NCBI GenBank assembly: GCA_023213395.1
Contig: CM041465.1
Location: 201,259,741 to 201,323,740, forward strand
Origin: Cycas panzhihuaensis
Lineage: Eukaryota > Cycadophyta
Length of the DNA stretch: 64,000 nucleotides
Direction: 5' to 3'
The position numbers and the translations under genes are program-made. The stretch's first letter is position 1, and each line of letters begins with the position of its first letter. Shown one piece after another: positions 21,098 through 32,442 of this stretch. The notes beneath the pieces are model-generated. The model was not told where the DNA came from. It saw only the letters and a program-made list of their open reading frames with translations, and searched no databases.

Positions 21098-22340
21098 TCA
21101 TACGTAAAACTTCTTAAGAAATTTCCTATTAACGACTTTCTCAAATTCAAGCCCTTCTAGGGTGGCTATCCTGTAGGCACCATTACCGAGGGATTTGATA
21201 ATGACAAAAGGACCAACCCATTGGGGTTTGAACTTGGTTAAGCGATCATAAAGATACTCGAGCTTGAGGACGTGGTCCCCAGGAAATAAAGGATGGGAAT
21301 GAAGATGTTTATCGTAGGTCCTTTGCGAGCAAGCTTTAGATGCTAGGTTAGCCTGATAAGTGATTAAGTGTCTCTCATCCAAAGCCTCGAGGTCCAAAAG
21401 GTAAGCCTGACGGATCGACTCTTCATCGATGAGACCTCGAAGGGAGACTTGCAAGGAAGGAATCTTCACCTCTAGCAGGAGTACCACCTCAGTACTGTAG
21501 ACCAAGGAGAATGGGGTCATTCCCGTGGCAGAACAGATAGAAGTGTAGTAAGCCCACAAAGCAGAGGGCAACTGAAGGTGCCAATCCTTTTGGGATTGAG
21601 CAACGGTTTTCTTGAGAATGTTAACGAGAGTCTTATTGAAAGACTCCACTTGGCCATTTACCTGAGGGTAGTAAGGGGAGAAAGTCTTATGAGAAGTTTT
21701 GAGCTTCTCACAAAGCTCATCTATCTCTTTATTATATAAAGGAGTTCCATTATCAGTGATTAGGACATCTGGAATCCCAAAACAATAAATGGTGTGCTAG
21801 TAAATGAATATGGTAATCGTTTTACCAGGGGTAGTGATCAAGGGGATGGCCTCTGCACATTTGGTGAAATACTCCATGGCAGTTAAGATAAACTTGTCCT
21901 GTGATGACGAAGGTGGGGAGATAGCCCCAATGAGGTCTAGTCCCCACTGAGAAAAAGGCCATGGTGAAACAATAAGATGCAGGACCTCGGAAGGCACATG
22001 GGAGATGTTGGCATGTTCCTGATATCGCTGACATCTCAGAGTAAAGGCATGAGCATCCTTGAAAAGGAACGGCTAGAAATAGTCCATGCGAAGGATCCTC
22101 TTGTATAATACCTCATCCATGAGGAGGTATTTCCTGGCAGAAGTCTGGATACAAGATCTAACTTTACTATTGGCATTGGGGTAGTATTGCTACTGTGTAA
22201 GATACCGCACTATATCCCCATACCACTTATTGTCGATGAGTGGATGGGGAGAGACTCCCTGAATTGTCATGATAGACTCATCAGGGAGAGAGTCGTTAAT
22301 GGGGGCACCAAAGGAGTTAGGGATAGGGGCATCTGCGAGT
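21098..22340 (-). pseudogene. Element B integrase
   Basis: The - strand shows a gypsy integrase. The catalytic core has WGLDLIGAI (first Asp, about 21935-21960), VLITDNGTPLYN (second Asp, about 21745-21770) and YYPQVNGQVESFNK (Glu, about 21640-21680). The C-terminal part ends with KFKPQWVGPFVIIKSLGNGAY and FLKKFYV, then a stop at 21098. All three catalytic acids are present. However, the N-terminal H2C2 zinc-finger region is gone: the chain passes from EVLYKR straight to ILRMDYF near 22095-22105, where A and E have about 110 extra bases. Scattered stops also occur. Integrase would join the element cDNA to host DNA. Confidence 0.88.
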
Positions 22341-22850
22341 TACTCAGCCACTACCATTCCCTTCTTTGATTTCTGGTTGACGATATGGAGGTTGAATTCT
22401 TGAAGCAAGATGGCCCATCGACTGGCCCTACCCGTCAAATCTGAATGAGTAAGTAAGTATCGCAAGGGATCAGATTGAATGATCACCTTAGTGGTGTTGC
22501 CAAGCAACTAGTGTCTGAACTTCTTAGTTGTATGGACCAAGGAGAGGCACTCCTTGGCAGGGGAATAGTTAAGCTCAGCAGCCACGAGGGTGTGGCTGAT
22601 GAAATATATAGCTCTCCCAGTTCCTGAGTCATCCTCCTGGGCTAACATAGCACCCAAGGACTCATCAGTCATCGAGGTGTATAGGATGAAGGACCTATCG
22701 AATCGAGGAGGCGCCAATGTAGGAGCAGAAGCAAGGGCTTCCTTAAGTCCTTTGAAGGCCTTTTGGGTCTTGTCAGACCAAGCGAAAGGAGCTCCCTTCT
22801 TCAATAGGTTCATGAGGGGTTTACCGCTCATAGCAAAGTCTGCTAAGAAG
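22341..22850 (-). pseudogene. Element B pol RNase H (first RNase H)
   Basis: This is the retroelement-type RNase H fused behind RT. It reads FILYTSMTDESLGAMLAQED (first catalytic Asp, about 22615-22680), then AIYFISHTLVAAELNYSPAK (Glu), and VIIQSDPLRYLL (third Asp, about 22455-22490). The segment 22508-22831 is open. One codon is missing in SPAKECL compared with SPAKKECL in A. The domain continues into WAILLQEFNL and then directly into the integrase linker. No second RNase H lies between it and the integrase, which is where I would expect one in Tat elements. Confidence 0.85.
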
Positions 22851-23600
22851 CGCCTGAGAAAACCGAGCTATCTTAGAAACGACTTAATCTGTCATCGAGT
22901 TCTAGGCGGCGACATGTCAAGGATTGCCCTGACCTTGTCAGGGTCAATCTAAATTACTTGTTTGGACATAAGGAACCCAAGGAGTTTACCCAAGGTAACG
23001 GTAAATACACACTTAAGCGGATTTAGGCTGACGTGATACTTGTGGCATCATGAGAAGATGGCACATAAGTTAGATGGATGATGGGCCCTGACACGCGAGA
23101 GACCCATCATATCATCCATGAAGACCTCCAATGTGTTATCAATAAGGTCATGGAAAATGAAATGCATGTCTCTTTGGTAAGTAGCACCTGCATTCTTAAG
23201 ACCAAAGGGCATCGCCTTATAGGTGAAGGTATGCCAAGGTGTAGTGAAGGTCATCTTGTGGTGGTCTTTAGGAGAAATCTGAATTTGGTTATAGCCAGAG
23301 AAGCTGTCCATTAGAGACATGACTTCAAATCTAGCATAGTGATCAATAATTTTATTGATAAAGGGTAATGGGAAGTTGTCCTTAGGACAAGCATTGTTGA
23401 TGTCACAGAAATTGACACATATACGAATCGCCCCATTCTTTTTAGCAACTAGGACAATATTGGAGACCCATTTAGGATAGTCAATGGAAGTAATAAGTCC
23501 AGCATCCAGAAGCTTCTCAGCCTCTATCTTGACGGCAGCTGAGAGCTTTGGGTAAAGGGGACACTACTTCTGACACATAGGGCGGGCGCCAAGAATGGTG
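22851..23600 (-). pseudogene. Element B reverse transcriptase
   Basis: Motifs appear in order on the - strand: LLDAGLITSIDYPKWVSN (about 23480-23540), IRICVNFCDINNACPKDNFP (about 23370-23430), VMSLMDSFSGYNQI (motif A with the first catalytic Asp, about 23275-23320), KAMPFGLKNAGATYQR (about 23175-23220) and EVFMDDMMG (motif C active site, about 23095-23125). The gypsy pattern is clear. The active site uses FMDD rather than YVDD. The central part 23048-23320 is open; flanks carry stops at CAA/TGG-type codons. RT copies element RNA into DNA inside particles. Confidence 0.9.
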
Positions 23601-25010
23601 GTAAGGTTATGAGTGACGATGGAGGGGTCAATTCCCTTCATATCAGTATAATCCCACACGAACACGTCTCAGAACTCTTAGAATAGAAGGGAGTACTCTT
23701 TTATCTCATTAGGAGAACACTCCAACCCGACCTTAATGACCTTGCCGAGGGCTAAGACTATGTCTTAGGTTGCCCCCATGCACATGGCATTACCCTCCTC
23801 GAAGTGGAGAGGTGCAAGGTCAATAGGGCAAGGTGGAATAAGAGATGGGATCAGATCAGTGAGTGTGGATCCAATCGCAAGGATCTTCTAGTGACCAAGC
23901 CTGTGGTGACCAGAAGGCAAGTTGGGTGTAAAACCTGCTAGGTGCTCAAGCAGGGCTTCGTCATCCTTGAAGTAATCCACCCCATAGATGACCTTACTTT
24001 GAGTAGAGGAAGTACTAGAGGGAGTGGAAGCAACGGGACCATGATGGTCATTGGGTTGCTCAACTTCCTCGTGGGACTCCGAAGGAGAGTAAAAAAGAGG
24101 CTCCTCGGAAGGAGTGAAAGGCAGCTCTTCAAAGCCATCACTTACGAGGGGTAATGAAGGAGAAGAACTGATGATGGGCAGGTCAACATAAGCGATGACA
24201 TATGACACACAGGAGTGGCTAGCCTCACCAACGAGAGAGGTTCTAGACGGGGATCTAGAGCAAGACAGGTGCGATCTACTGGTACAGAGGAAAGAGACAG
24301 GGTGAAGACAATCTTCATCCTCGTCCTGTGACTCATCATCACTAAATGAAGCAAGGTACCCGTAACTCCCAATGCTAATAGGGGCGAACCACATGAGACT
24401 AGGAGAAGAAGATGTGGGGTCTTCTTTAGATAGGTTAGGTATGCCAATAGAGCAGGTCGAGGCATGTGTAGAAGGACCTCAGTTTATCGAATTGGTAGAA
24501 TGAGTTTGTTTGGTAAATGGGCATTCGCGGGGAATCACTCTCATCCATCTATCATGGACGAATTTAAGTTGTCCCCAAAGAGTCGAGCACACAGCTCCCA
24601 TTTGGTTGAGCCATAGACGACCTAGAAGGAGGTTGTAGTTAACATCAACGTCGAGGACTACAATGTCGGCAAGAACAGTCTTGCCCTCAAGGGTGAGCGA
24701 AATCATGACAGATCCCAAAGGGGTCTTCTCGCTACCGTCATAACCTTGGCATCGCCATGGAATAGGTTCCAAGGAAGAGATGCCAAGCTCTTACATGACA
24801 CATAAGGGCATGGCATTGACAGAAGAACCATTGTCAACAGCATCTTCAAGGGTACAACAGTGTATCGATAGTGATAGTAAATGGGAAGTTCCACTAACAT
24901 TCCCTTTCACTGGTGGGAGGAAGATCCTTAGGATCAAATGAGATAACGAGTCTATAACTTTGGGTAATGCCCAAAGCATGGACAGGCACATCACTCGATC
25001 CTAAAGTTTC
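23601..25010 (-). pseudogene. Element B protease and acidic linker
   Basis: The protease active site reads EDAVDNGSSVNAMP (about 24810-24850) in a broken frame; a small frameshift just upstream separates it from TITIDT. It is followed by the flap segment QGYDGSEKTPLG and VVLDVDVNYNLLLGRLWL (24610-24660). DNGS in place of the usual D(S/T)G is shared with E-type sequence. Between protease and RT lies a long Ser-rich acidic linker (DDESQDEDED, then SSSPSLPLVSDGFEELPF at 24110-24170), also found in A and E, with no domain I recognise. The conserved word VDYFKDDEALLEHLAGF precedes RT. Confidence 0.8.
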
Positions 25011-27640
25011 CAGGAGGAGGGCCTGCTACTTGAGACAACTCCTCAAAACGTCCATCAAGGACATTCCTGCAGCAACAGTATGAAGCATGTCCACAATAGA
25101 GAAGGGCTTACCCTTTGCCGTAGGCTAGGTAAGTGCCCTTTAGAAATCGTAATGACCTGGGCATACAGGAATAGCCTTGGGAAAGAGAGGTATTTCTAGA
25201 GGAAGGTTCTCCAGAAGAGGGTCAGAAGGAGCAGAAGAAGAAGAAGCTCCCGCTGCTTCCTTGGCGGCCTGAGACTGCGTAAGGGCAAAGGAAGGGGTTA
25301 CTTTAAGCAACTTGATCACCTTCTTCCCCTTGTTCCAAGGTCATGAAGGTGATGGGGTATGATGGCTAGGGGAATGAGAGGAAGAAGATGAGTTCTGAGC
25401 ACCCTTCCCTTTGTCGCAGGAAGGACGAGGATCAAGCGATCTTCCTCAGTTCCAGTTATTCTTGGTTTGGGTGTTGTGATCGCATTCCCCATGTTTAGGG
25501 AACGGATCCTTGTGAACTGGTTGGTCCAAATTAGGCCTTGAGGCCCATTTGGGGGAAGAGTCATGTTGAGGGGCATCCTTGAGATGCTGGGCCCTACAAT
25601 GCAAATCATCGTGGAAGCACTCCCCATGAATGGAGCACTACTTCTTCTCAAGCGGAGGATCTAGCCTTCTTGCTTGAGAGGAATGGGTGTTTCCATTCCT
25701 AAGGAGAGGAGCTTGAGTTGTTTGTTGGACTTATTTGTTGGATGTAGGAGATAAAAGAGCCTGAAGCTTGAGTTCCTTCATCGTATGCTTGAATGAGAAT
25801 ATGGCTGATGTGAGAGGGTCTAAAGTCCTCTCAGTTAAATGAGAGGAAGACCGGGTAGGTTATGAAGGTTTGGTATCTTTGGTTTGGGGTGGTGCCTCAC
25901 GACGCTATGAGGGCTTAAGAGGTTTCTTAAGACTGGCTTAGATCTCAATAGCCTCCAACGGCAAACACTTGGTGATCGCAAAGTCGCATGTGGTCACCCC
26001 CATTTTAAGGACTTCCACATGCACTTCAGGACGAAGTGCATTGACGAAGAGGTCTCGCTTCAACTCCTCAGGTAATGTTGCCTTAGTGGAGTGAAGCAAG
26101 TTGTGAAATCGCCACACAAAGTCACGATTCATTTCATCGTGACCTTGTTTGAGCGAAAGGAGCGACTTCATTTTGCTCTCAAATGGACGGGCTATATTAA
26201 AATAATTAATGAACTTGTCCACCAATTGCTGGAATGAATGGATGGAGTGGGTAGGGAGACGGTAAAACCACTTAAGGGCATCACCCTACAAGGATCATAG
26301 GAACAATTTCATTAAAATGTGGTCGTAAGCCCAGTAATCGATGCATGCCATAGAAAAACTATGCACATGCTCCGTCGGGTCTAATGACGAAGTTCTGTCG
26401 AATCTAGGAACTTCAGGGGGATGAGGCGGTAGATTAGTTCTTAGCACCTCAATGGAAAGAGGTGTTGACCTGAAGTCCATGAAGGGGCATGCCCTTGCCT
26501 AGACCATAAGATCAATGAATGACGTAGCGGGTAATGAACAAGGAGCGGATGGGGGTGGCACACGGGAGGAAATACCCCCTACTGGGAAGAGGCATAGGGG
26601 TAGGTGCCTTAGAAGGGAGTTAGGTTCCCTTGCAAAGGCACAACGAATGGAATTGCACTGTTTGATGGAAAAGATGGATGCAGAATCAGGTTTTACCCAT
26701 ATGGGCCACCCGTAGGTGGAGCGACCCCATATGGGTGTAGCAGATCTAGCCCATAAGCTGGGAGATGGCTTCCTCTACCCTGCCCCTAAGGTTGAGAAGT
26801 GTACCCTGGGGGAATGTAGAAGGAAGCACCAATGTGTTGGTTTTAAGAGTGTGTAGGAGCGGGTCCCACATGACTGGTAGTCGAAAGGTTAGTAGGACCG
26901 ATAAGCCTACTAGGAAAGGTATGTGCCACATTAGGGGATGGCACATTAGTTTGGCTAGGGACGGGTATGCTAACCTTCAATTGAGGGAAAGACATACCAC
27001 AGGAAGATCTCGAAACACTAGGACCTCGATGAGAAATAGAAGGTGCAACATGTGCCCCCACTACAGGAATAGGAAAGGAGCAGGACATATGCATAGGCAC
27101 AAAGGGATTAGTTGTCAAAGGAAGAGTAGATGAGGACGAGGCATGCGAGGGAGGAATAGAAGAAGAAGAGGCTTCTGTACACAGAGCATCCTCAAACCAT
27201 CCAGGATGCAGTTGGAAGCGTGCCGCACAGTGACACTCGTTGAGAGCTTCAACTACGTCAATAGGAGGGGTTCCTACATACTCATAAGAGGTAGTTGGAA
27301 CCTCGAACGAGGTAGGTCCCTCGAGATACTCCTCATAAGAGTCACCGATTGAGTGGTAAGTCTCAAGAGGAACAGATCCTTCTACTGCATGGCTAGAGGG
27401 ATGGACATTGAGTGACTGATGTTGGTCATTTGGGTAATAAAGGGGTTCATTACCCTCCTGGGTAGGCCCCAAAATAGAGGAAGGGAAATCATGGGTTTCT
27501 AAAGTTGAGGTGTGATAGGCCCAATCAGAAGAGTATCCCTCCATAATCAAATCAGAATCTGACAAAGGAAGAGGATGATACTCGGGATCTTCTAACAATA
27601 GAGGTAGATCATGCAAGTGACGAGAAAAGCATCACATGCA
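25011..27640 (-). pseudogene. Element B gag with long N-terminal extension
   Basis: The retrotransposon Gag core is at 25938-26480: LRTNLPPHPPEVPRFDRTS, HVHSFSMACIDYWAYDHILM, then ARPFESKMKSLLSLKQGHDE and MNRDFVWRFHNLLHSTKATL. Upstream on the same strand, 26843-27616 is a continuous Ser/Pro/His-rich frame of 257 codons with no domain I recognise. A related, more decayed frame precedes gag in A (about 46750-47270). A putative start ATG lies just before it (about 27630) but is followed at once by a stop. Downstream of the core are a basic low-complexity region and a Cys/His segment (about 25600-25650) that may be a relict zinc knuckle. Gag would form the particle. Confidence 0.82.
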
Positions 27641-27791
27641 AGGTCAACTAACAATGTTAGGGAAAAAGAGAGGGCGGTAAAGGCACACGCGTTGGGGGCT
27701 GCCCAACGAAGAGATTTAAATAGGTAAAAAAGGATCATAAAAAGATAGCAAAACCAACGGAAGAGAGCGAAAACTAGCTCCCTTACTAATA

Positions 27792-27811
27792 ATCCCCAGT
27801 ATGGTTGCTAG
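27792..27811 (-). other. Primer-binding site of element B
   Basis: Read on the - strand directly after the 5' LTR: TAGCAACCATACTGGGGA. The matching site in A reads TTGGTGACCATATTGGGGA. The form resembles the TGGCGAC..CTGGGGA type reported for Tat/Ogre elements; I cannot name the tRNA. Confidence 0.65.
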
Positions 27812-30458
27812 TGGACACACGTCTATAGGATAGCTACCTAACTAAATAGGAATGATAAGAGCGGTTGGTAATATGATCGAGAAAGGGACCTATAAGTAGA
27901 GCAAGTACCACGCAGGGTGCCCCGTGTGTCAGAGCATGAGTTCGGGACTTGCAATAGAATATAGCTACCAAAGGATGATCCCCCCACTTCGAACAAGAGG
28001 TGAGGAGGCATAGGGTTAGCCTAGGTTGACCTAAGGGAAGGATCCTCCCACCCTTGGATGGTTGGAAGGGGAAGGAGAGGAACCTTCAAGGGTTTCCCTA
28101 GAGCAACGAGAAACAAAGAAGGATGGGCAAGCGGGTAGCCTAAGGATGGGGTCAAAGTATGCCTAAGCAACCTAACCAAATGCACAAATGATAAAGAGGG
28201 AAGGAAGCTCGTACGGCAAAAGAAGGGAAAGGGTGAAAGGGAAGGTTTTCCAAGACCTTTTCCTATTGCTAAAGAAGATGCATACAACAAAGTAAATAAA
28301 GCATGAATCAAAAGCAAAGTTGATTTCTTTCTATTTCCAATGAGTTAATTACTACTTATGTAAAGGAAATTCAAAAGGAAAAGGTGATAGAGTGGAGTGA
28401 GAGCATGTACCCAGAATAGAAGTGTGTCATGGTGGTGGCGCTCCCAAGGGACACCCAAAACTACTCCACAAGGTGCAGTGGTCGTGAAGTGTCATGGCAG
28501 ATCAAAATGAGGGGCTTCCTTACCTTCCTCGGAAAAATACTAAAGTACAAAACCAAGGAAAGAAATAGACCAAATACTAGCAATAAACGGAGTATGAAAG
28601 TACAACATGCATGGAAGCACTTACCAGCAAAGGGACAAATGAAGAAAGGTCCTTTGTGCTTTCCGAACACTTGCAAGTAAATGACAACCTCCCCCTTTCC
28701 AGAGAAAGGGTACTAACATGCAATGGCAAGATTTTAACAATATATGTCTATGTAAAACAAATATAAACTTAAATACATATAAGTTAGTATCAACACAATG
28801 ATGATAATATGTAAAGGAGGATAACCAAAGTAAATGGAAAGTAACCGGTAAGCCTCAAAGTGGCCCACCTCCCGCAAAGAACAACCCCAACCTCCCTCAA
28901 AAGCCACAAGGCAGTGAGGGCAAGGCTAAAAAAGATGGCTAGAAAACAATAGCAAGAGAGTTGAAAGGAGCCAAAGAAGACCTACGGCAAGCCAAGTTGC
29001 TATGAAGAGCAAACCGGGTTGCCGGGAAAAGAGTTGGGTAAAGAATAAGCGGTCAGGACTTACATGAGTTGCCCAGACCTAAGTACAAGCCCTCAAACCA
29101 GCACTGAACGTGTGACAGTACTAATTTTAGTGGCCAAAGAAGGCCCAACAAACCTTTATTTGAGTGCCAACGATAACACGGGGTAAGAGGGAAGGTTTGG
29201 GGGGGCTAAATGCCACTTGAGGAGCATGGAAGGTGGTACGAAATCCACCCAACTCTCTCCCAAACCTTATGCAACCCCTCTTTGCCGTTGCCTTGAACAA
29301 CAAATGCAGGCAAGGAGGCGCTAATAACAGGAGTAAAGCAACCCATTACAAAGAGGAAAATAACCTTCAAAAATCCAAGCAAGAGGACAAGCAAGATAGG
29401 GCATCAATTGAATAAGAAAATAACTCAAATTAATGAATACCTGAGAGGAGGAGGTGAGGCTCTTGCCTCAGTCAAGGGTTGGTAAGGAGAGGCTGAGAAA
29501 TTAGCCCAAAAACTATGGTGTAGTAGGTTGAAACCCTGCTAATGGAGTTGGAGGAAGAACACCTATACTTAGAATGCTTGATGGCTGCCTGGGCAAGAAT
29601 CCGCTGAGATCTCTCCAAAGGGGCCCTCTTTAAGGTGTATGAAGGGCTGGGAAGATGTCCTAACTGCACCAAAGGAGAGTTGGGCACTGGAGGAGAGGCA
29701 CAGGTCCTATAGCAGTAGCAAGGCAGTAGAGAATAGCAGAGTACAGAGTAGTTTCCTTAAGGAGAAATCCAAAAAGTGAGCCAAAAGTCCTAAAAAATGA
29801 GTAAATGATGACTTAAATACCTAACCCAAACCCTAAAGCAAGCGATTAGGGCGTAGCTGGTAGCGAGTTAAGTCACGAGACATGTGGCAGTTTCACAATA
29901 AATGCAAAATTGCCACGACGGATTTTAAAAAATAAATTAGAATAGTCATCCCGCCGCAAAATCCATGATCGCAGATTTTCCGACCAGCATCACAAAATCG
30001 TGGCGCTCACTTGAAGGAAAACCAGCCCGCCCAGCCCAGTCAGGGGCAGATGACAAAAAGGGCCAATAGAGGGCTGAGACACCTACCCGAGGGTAAACAA
30101 GCCAACAAACGAGTCCAAAAGAGCAAAAATAGGATTCAAACAATGTGGCAAGTCAACCAAATAATGACAGGTCATCACACGGGCAGAGGTGGCGTAAGCC
30201 AAATGGATCTTGGAGTGAGGGGGGAAGAATGCGGGAAGTGGAGTGGCCACTAGGGTGCCATACTCTCTGGGAGTATGCCCCTACTATAATCGTCATAGGC
30301 TAAAATAAGTGTAGACGAAGACAAAATCGTCTACAAGGCCACAAACATATAGACATGCAAACAAACACTCATAAAAAGAAAGCGATGATAAGGTGAGAAA
30401 CATACCTATACTTACCTGAGTCAGTAATTCCGTATCCATTCCCAGAAGCTGGGAAATA
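27812..30458 (-). repeat. Element B 5' LTR
   Basis: It begins TGGACACACG on the + strand, next to the primer site, and ends GGGAAATA at 30458, where CA has become TA. It is collinear with 13913-16564. Divergence is uneven and highest at former CpG sites (for example 28405-28500 against 14497-14590). Confidence 0.93.
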
Positions 30459-30463
30459 GCTTA

Positions 30464-30902
30464 CAACAAAAGTTAGCAATATGCAACAAATATAGTAGTG
30501 TTATTAGCCAAGTGTGACATTGAATATCATGGCAAGATGTGTGGATAAGGAGATGAAGGAGTGACGGCATAGGGGCTACTTATGCATCACCCTAAAGCCT
30601 AATGATAAAGAAGGAAGATGAGGGGGATGTCCTCATCACATGCATACAAGGTGAATGGTGGTGATAGTCGAGAATATGACTAACCAAGTACTATGAATGG
30701 GACATTATATACATATGATAGTAAAAATGATAGGGGACTTCATACCGGGGATGGTATGAAGGGTAGAGTGAAGAAAGTAAACCTCATGGTCACTATAGTT
30801 TAACCTCATTAATAGCCAGCTTTTAGAGGTTTGAATAGATCATAATATGGGAGATGGGATGATCCAGAACCTGAGCACTTGGGTGACCTGATAGGTTCCT
30901 CA
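30464..30902 (-). other. Element A 3' untranslated stretch (resumes after B)
   Basis: This continues A after the B insertion and aligns with 54420-54870 of E. No coding signal was seen apart from the RNase H that follows. Confidence 0.6.
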
Positions 30903-31322
30903 AGTAGGATCATCGAGGAGAGGGAAATGACACCTAAGGATGAGACAGACAAGGCTGTCTGACTTAGCATTATGGTCCTGGGGAATATGTCATATATCTA
31001 CAGAAGAGAAATGAGATAAAAGAGACTTAATGGTTGAGGCGAGGGCCCTTAAGGGTGGGCAATGCACCTAGTAAACCTGGGTGAGGTGTGACACCATAAC
31101 CTAAGAGTCACAAAGAAGGATGATGGGTCCATGCTAGAAACAGAGCACATCAGTAAGGGATTTAATAATGGTTGTGTACTCAGTTTCATTATTAGTAGCT
31201 TCAGGAAGGAAGATCTTGGAACATATATAGTTATATCCACAGGGGTCACAAAGGATCCACGCGGTGGCAGGGGGGCCTGGGTTGCCATGACTTCCTCCAT
31301 CAGTGATGATGAGCAATACCAT
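30903..31322 (-). pseudogene. Stand-alone RNase H (aRNH-like) of element A
   Basis: It starts MVLLIITDGGSHGNPGP, with the first catalytic Asp, then the catalytic Glu in NNETEY, and LLCDS with the third Asp kept. The C-terminal part includes a HIPQDHNAKSDSL segment, where the last catalytic Asp is also kept, and ends about 30903. So all four acids of the DEDD set are visible in A, but stops at two positions (after VLCF, and after CDS) break the frame, and one more interrupts the C-terminal half. Start position and length match B and E. It lies about 9 kb from the integrase now, but copia C accounts for 5.3 kb of that. Confidence 0.8.
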
Positions 31323-31892
31323 GTTAAGGAAATAAGGATCTCAGTCAGACGATAGAAAAAGAAAAGTGACGATGGGATTGATAAGGAAAGAGAAGAGATA
31401 AATGGTGGTAATAAGGCTATGAAGCTATTAGATGGCTATGAATAAGGATCATGAAGGATAGGAGATACCTAGAAGGAGGCTACCTAGGGATGAGGAGACT
31501 GATCTGATAGAGAGAAGGAAATGACAATGAAAAGGGCACCTTTAGGGTCCTAAAGGTCGCTAAAAGGGCCAAGGTGAGGTCCTGAATGGGGGAGGCACTT
31601 CATTTCAAAGCCACAAAGGCTTGAATGAGCAATGAAAATGGATTCAAAATGGTGAAACAGGCTAAAGGAGTATAAACATGGGTATGTTTTAGAGAGGTAC
31701 GAAAATTGAGGCAGAAGGGATCTACAAAAGACCAAAGGAGTCATCATAAATATGCCAAAGAGGCCTAAAAGGGAGGCCATGAAGGTGAAACAAGGGATTG
31801 ACTCAGAAGGCAAAAATAATATAGGTGAAAAGGTGGTTATAGGGGCTATCATGATGGAAGAAAAGGAGAATGTGCACATTGGGGCCCCTGTG
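31323..31892. promoter_or_regulatory. Divergent spacer between aRNH and PMD gene (A)
   Basis: Counterpart of 17457-17917 in B. The GTATAAAC word is present near 31670. A frame on the - strand (31550-31879) shows loose similarity to one in E (55519-55719) around CLYxF and PHSGPHLGPFSDL-like words, but not in a shared phase with the RNase H, so I do not call it a gene. Confidence 0.45.
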
Positions 31893-31902
31893 TGTATAAA
31901 GG
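31893..31902 (+). promoter_or_regulatory. TATA box of the antisense PMD gene (A)
   Basis: TGTATAAAGG, 168 bp before the exon 1 ATG at 32061, aligns with CTATATAAGG in B and E. Confidence 0.7.
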
Positions 31903-32406
31903 AACTGGGGCGAAAATGAAGTTTATTTTCATAGGCTCACGATTAATCTAGAGCCCTTTCCCTTACGTAGCTAAGCGCCACCTAATTTCAGAGGCATGCA
32001 TCAGGAGTTTCAACCATCAGATTGAGGCGAGGAGATAGTCAATGGGACTAGGATGGCGAGATGGCGGTAGCTAGGCCAGATCTAGTGAGTGGATCACCCC
32101 CTACCCATTCCATTTTGTTAGTTGAATTTTATGGTTTTTTGAGTTTTTTGAAGTGATTTTAGACCTCTTAAGGGAGATTTGGGATCATCTAGAGCCTAAT
32201 TTAGGCCTAGATAGGGGGAGGACTAGGGCATTAGGTAGCCCTAGTCCTAGTGGATCTAACTTTGGCCCACTTAGACAAACAAATTTGGGTTTTTGGGATA
32301 TTCGCCCCTTTTTTATGGGGGGTGTAGAGGGCCTTGCGGTAAAGATTACGGTGCCATAGAGTTTGCCATGGGGCTACTGAGAGAATGCTAAAATCTTAAC
32401 AGGGCT

Positions 32407-32442
32407 CATGTCAAACTCTACGGTACCATAGAGTTTGACATG
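32407..32442. promoter_or_regulatory. 36-bp GGTACC palindrome in PMD intron 1 (A)
   Basis: Arms CATGTCAAACTCTA and TAGAGTTTGACATG flank CGGTACCA, an inverted repeat with one mismatched pair. A half-related word (GGTGCCATAGAGTTTGCCATGG) lies 45 bp upstream. E has a diverged version at 56401-56434. Confidence 0.75.

Larger units (their letters stand above)
13913..30458 (-). mobile_element. Giant Ty3-gypsy (Tat/Ogre-like) element B
   Basis: B is 16,546 bp, with LTRs at 13913-16564 and 27812-30458. The flanking duplication is GCTTG (13908-13912) and GCTTA (30459-30463). Joining the two flanks restores the sequence seen uninterrupted in E near 54395-54430 (ATGGTGAATGCTAGCATCAA-type), so B inserted just inside the 3' LTR of its relative A. 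Coding order on the - strand is gag, protease, RT, RNase H, integrase, then the antisense PMD-like gene and the separate RNase H. B is the best preserved of the three family members, but still has stops, a protease frameshift and an integrase deletion. Confidence 0.93.

Noticed and set aside
23078-23314. A + strand frame across the RT of element B
   Set aside because: It is an opposite-strand shadow of the conserved RT core; the + strand translation matches nothing.
13913-30458. Tandem or segmental duplication as the origin of A, B and E
   Set aside because: Each has its own LTR pair or edge and its own short target duplication, so separate insertions explain the copies.
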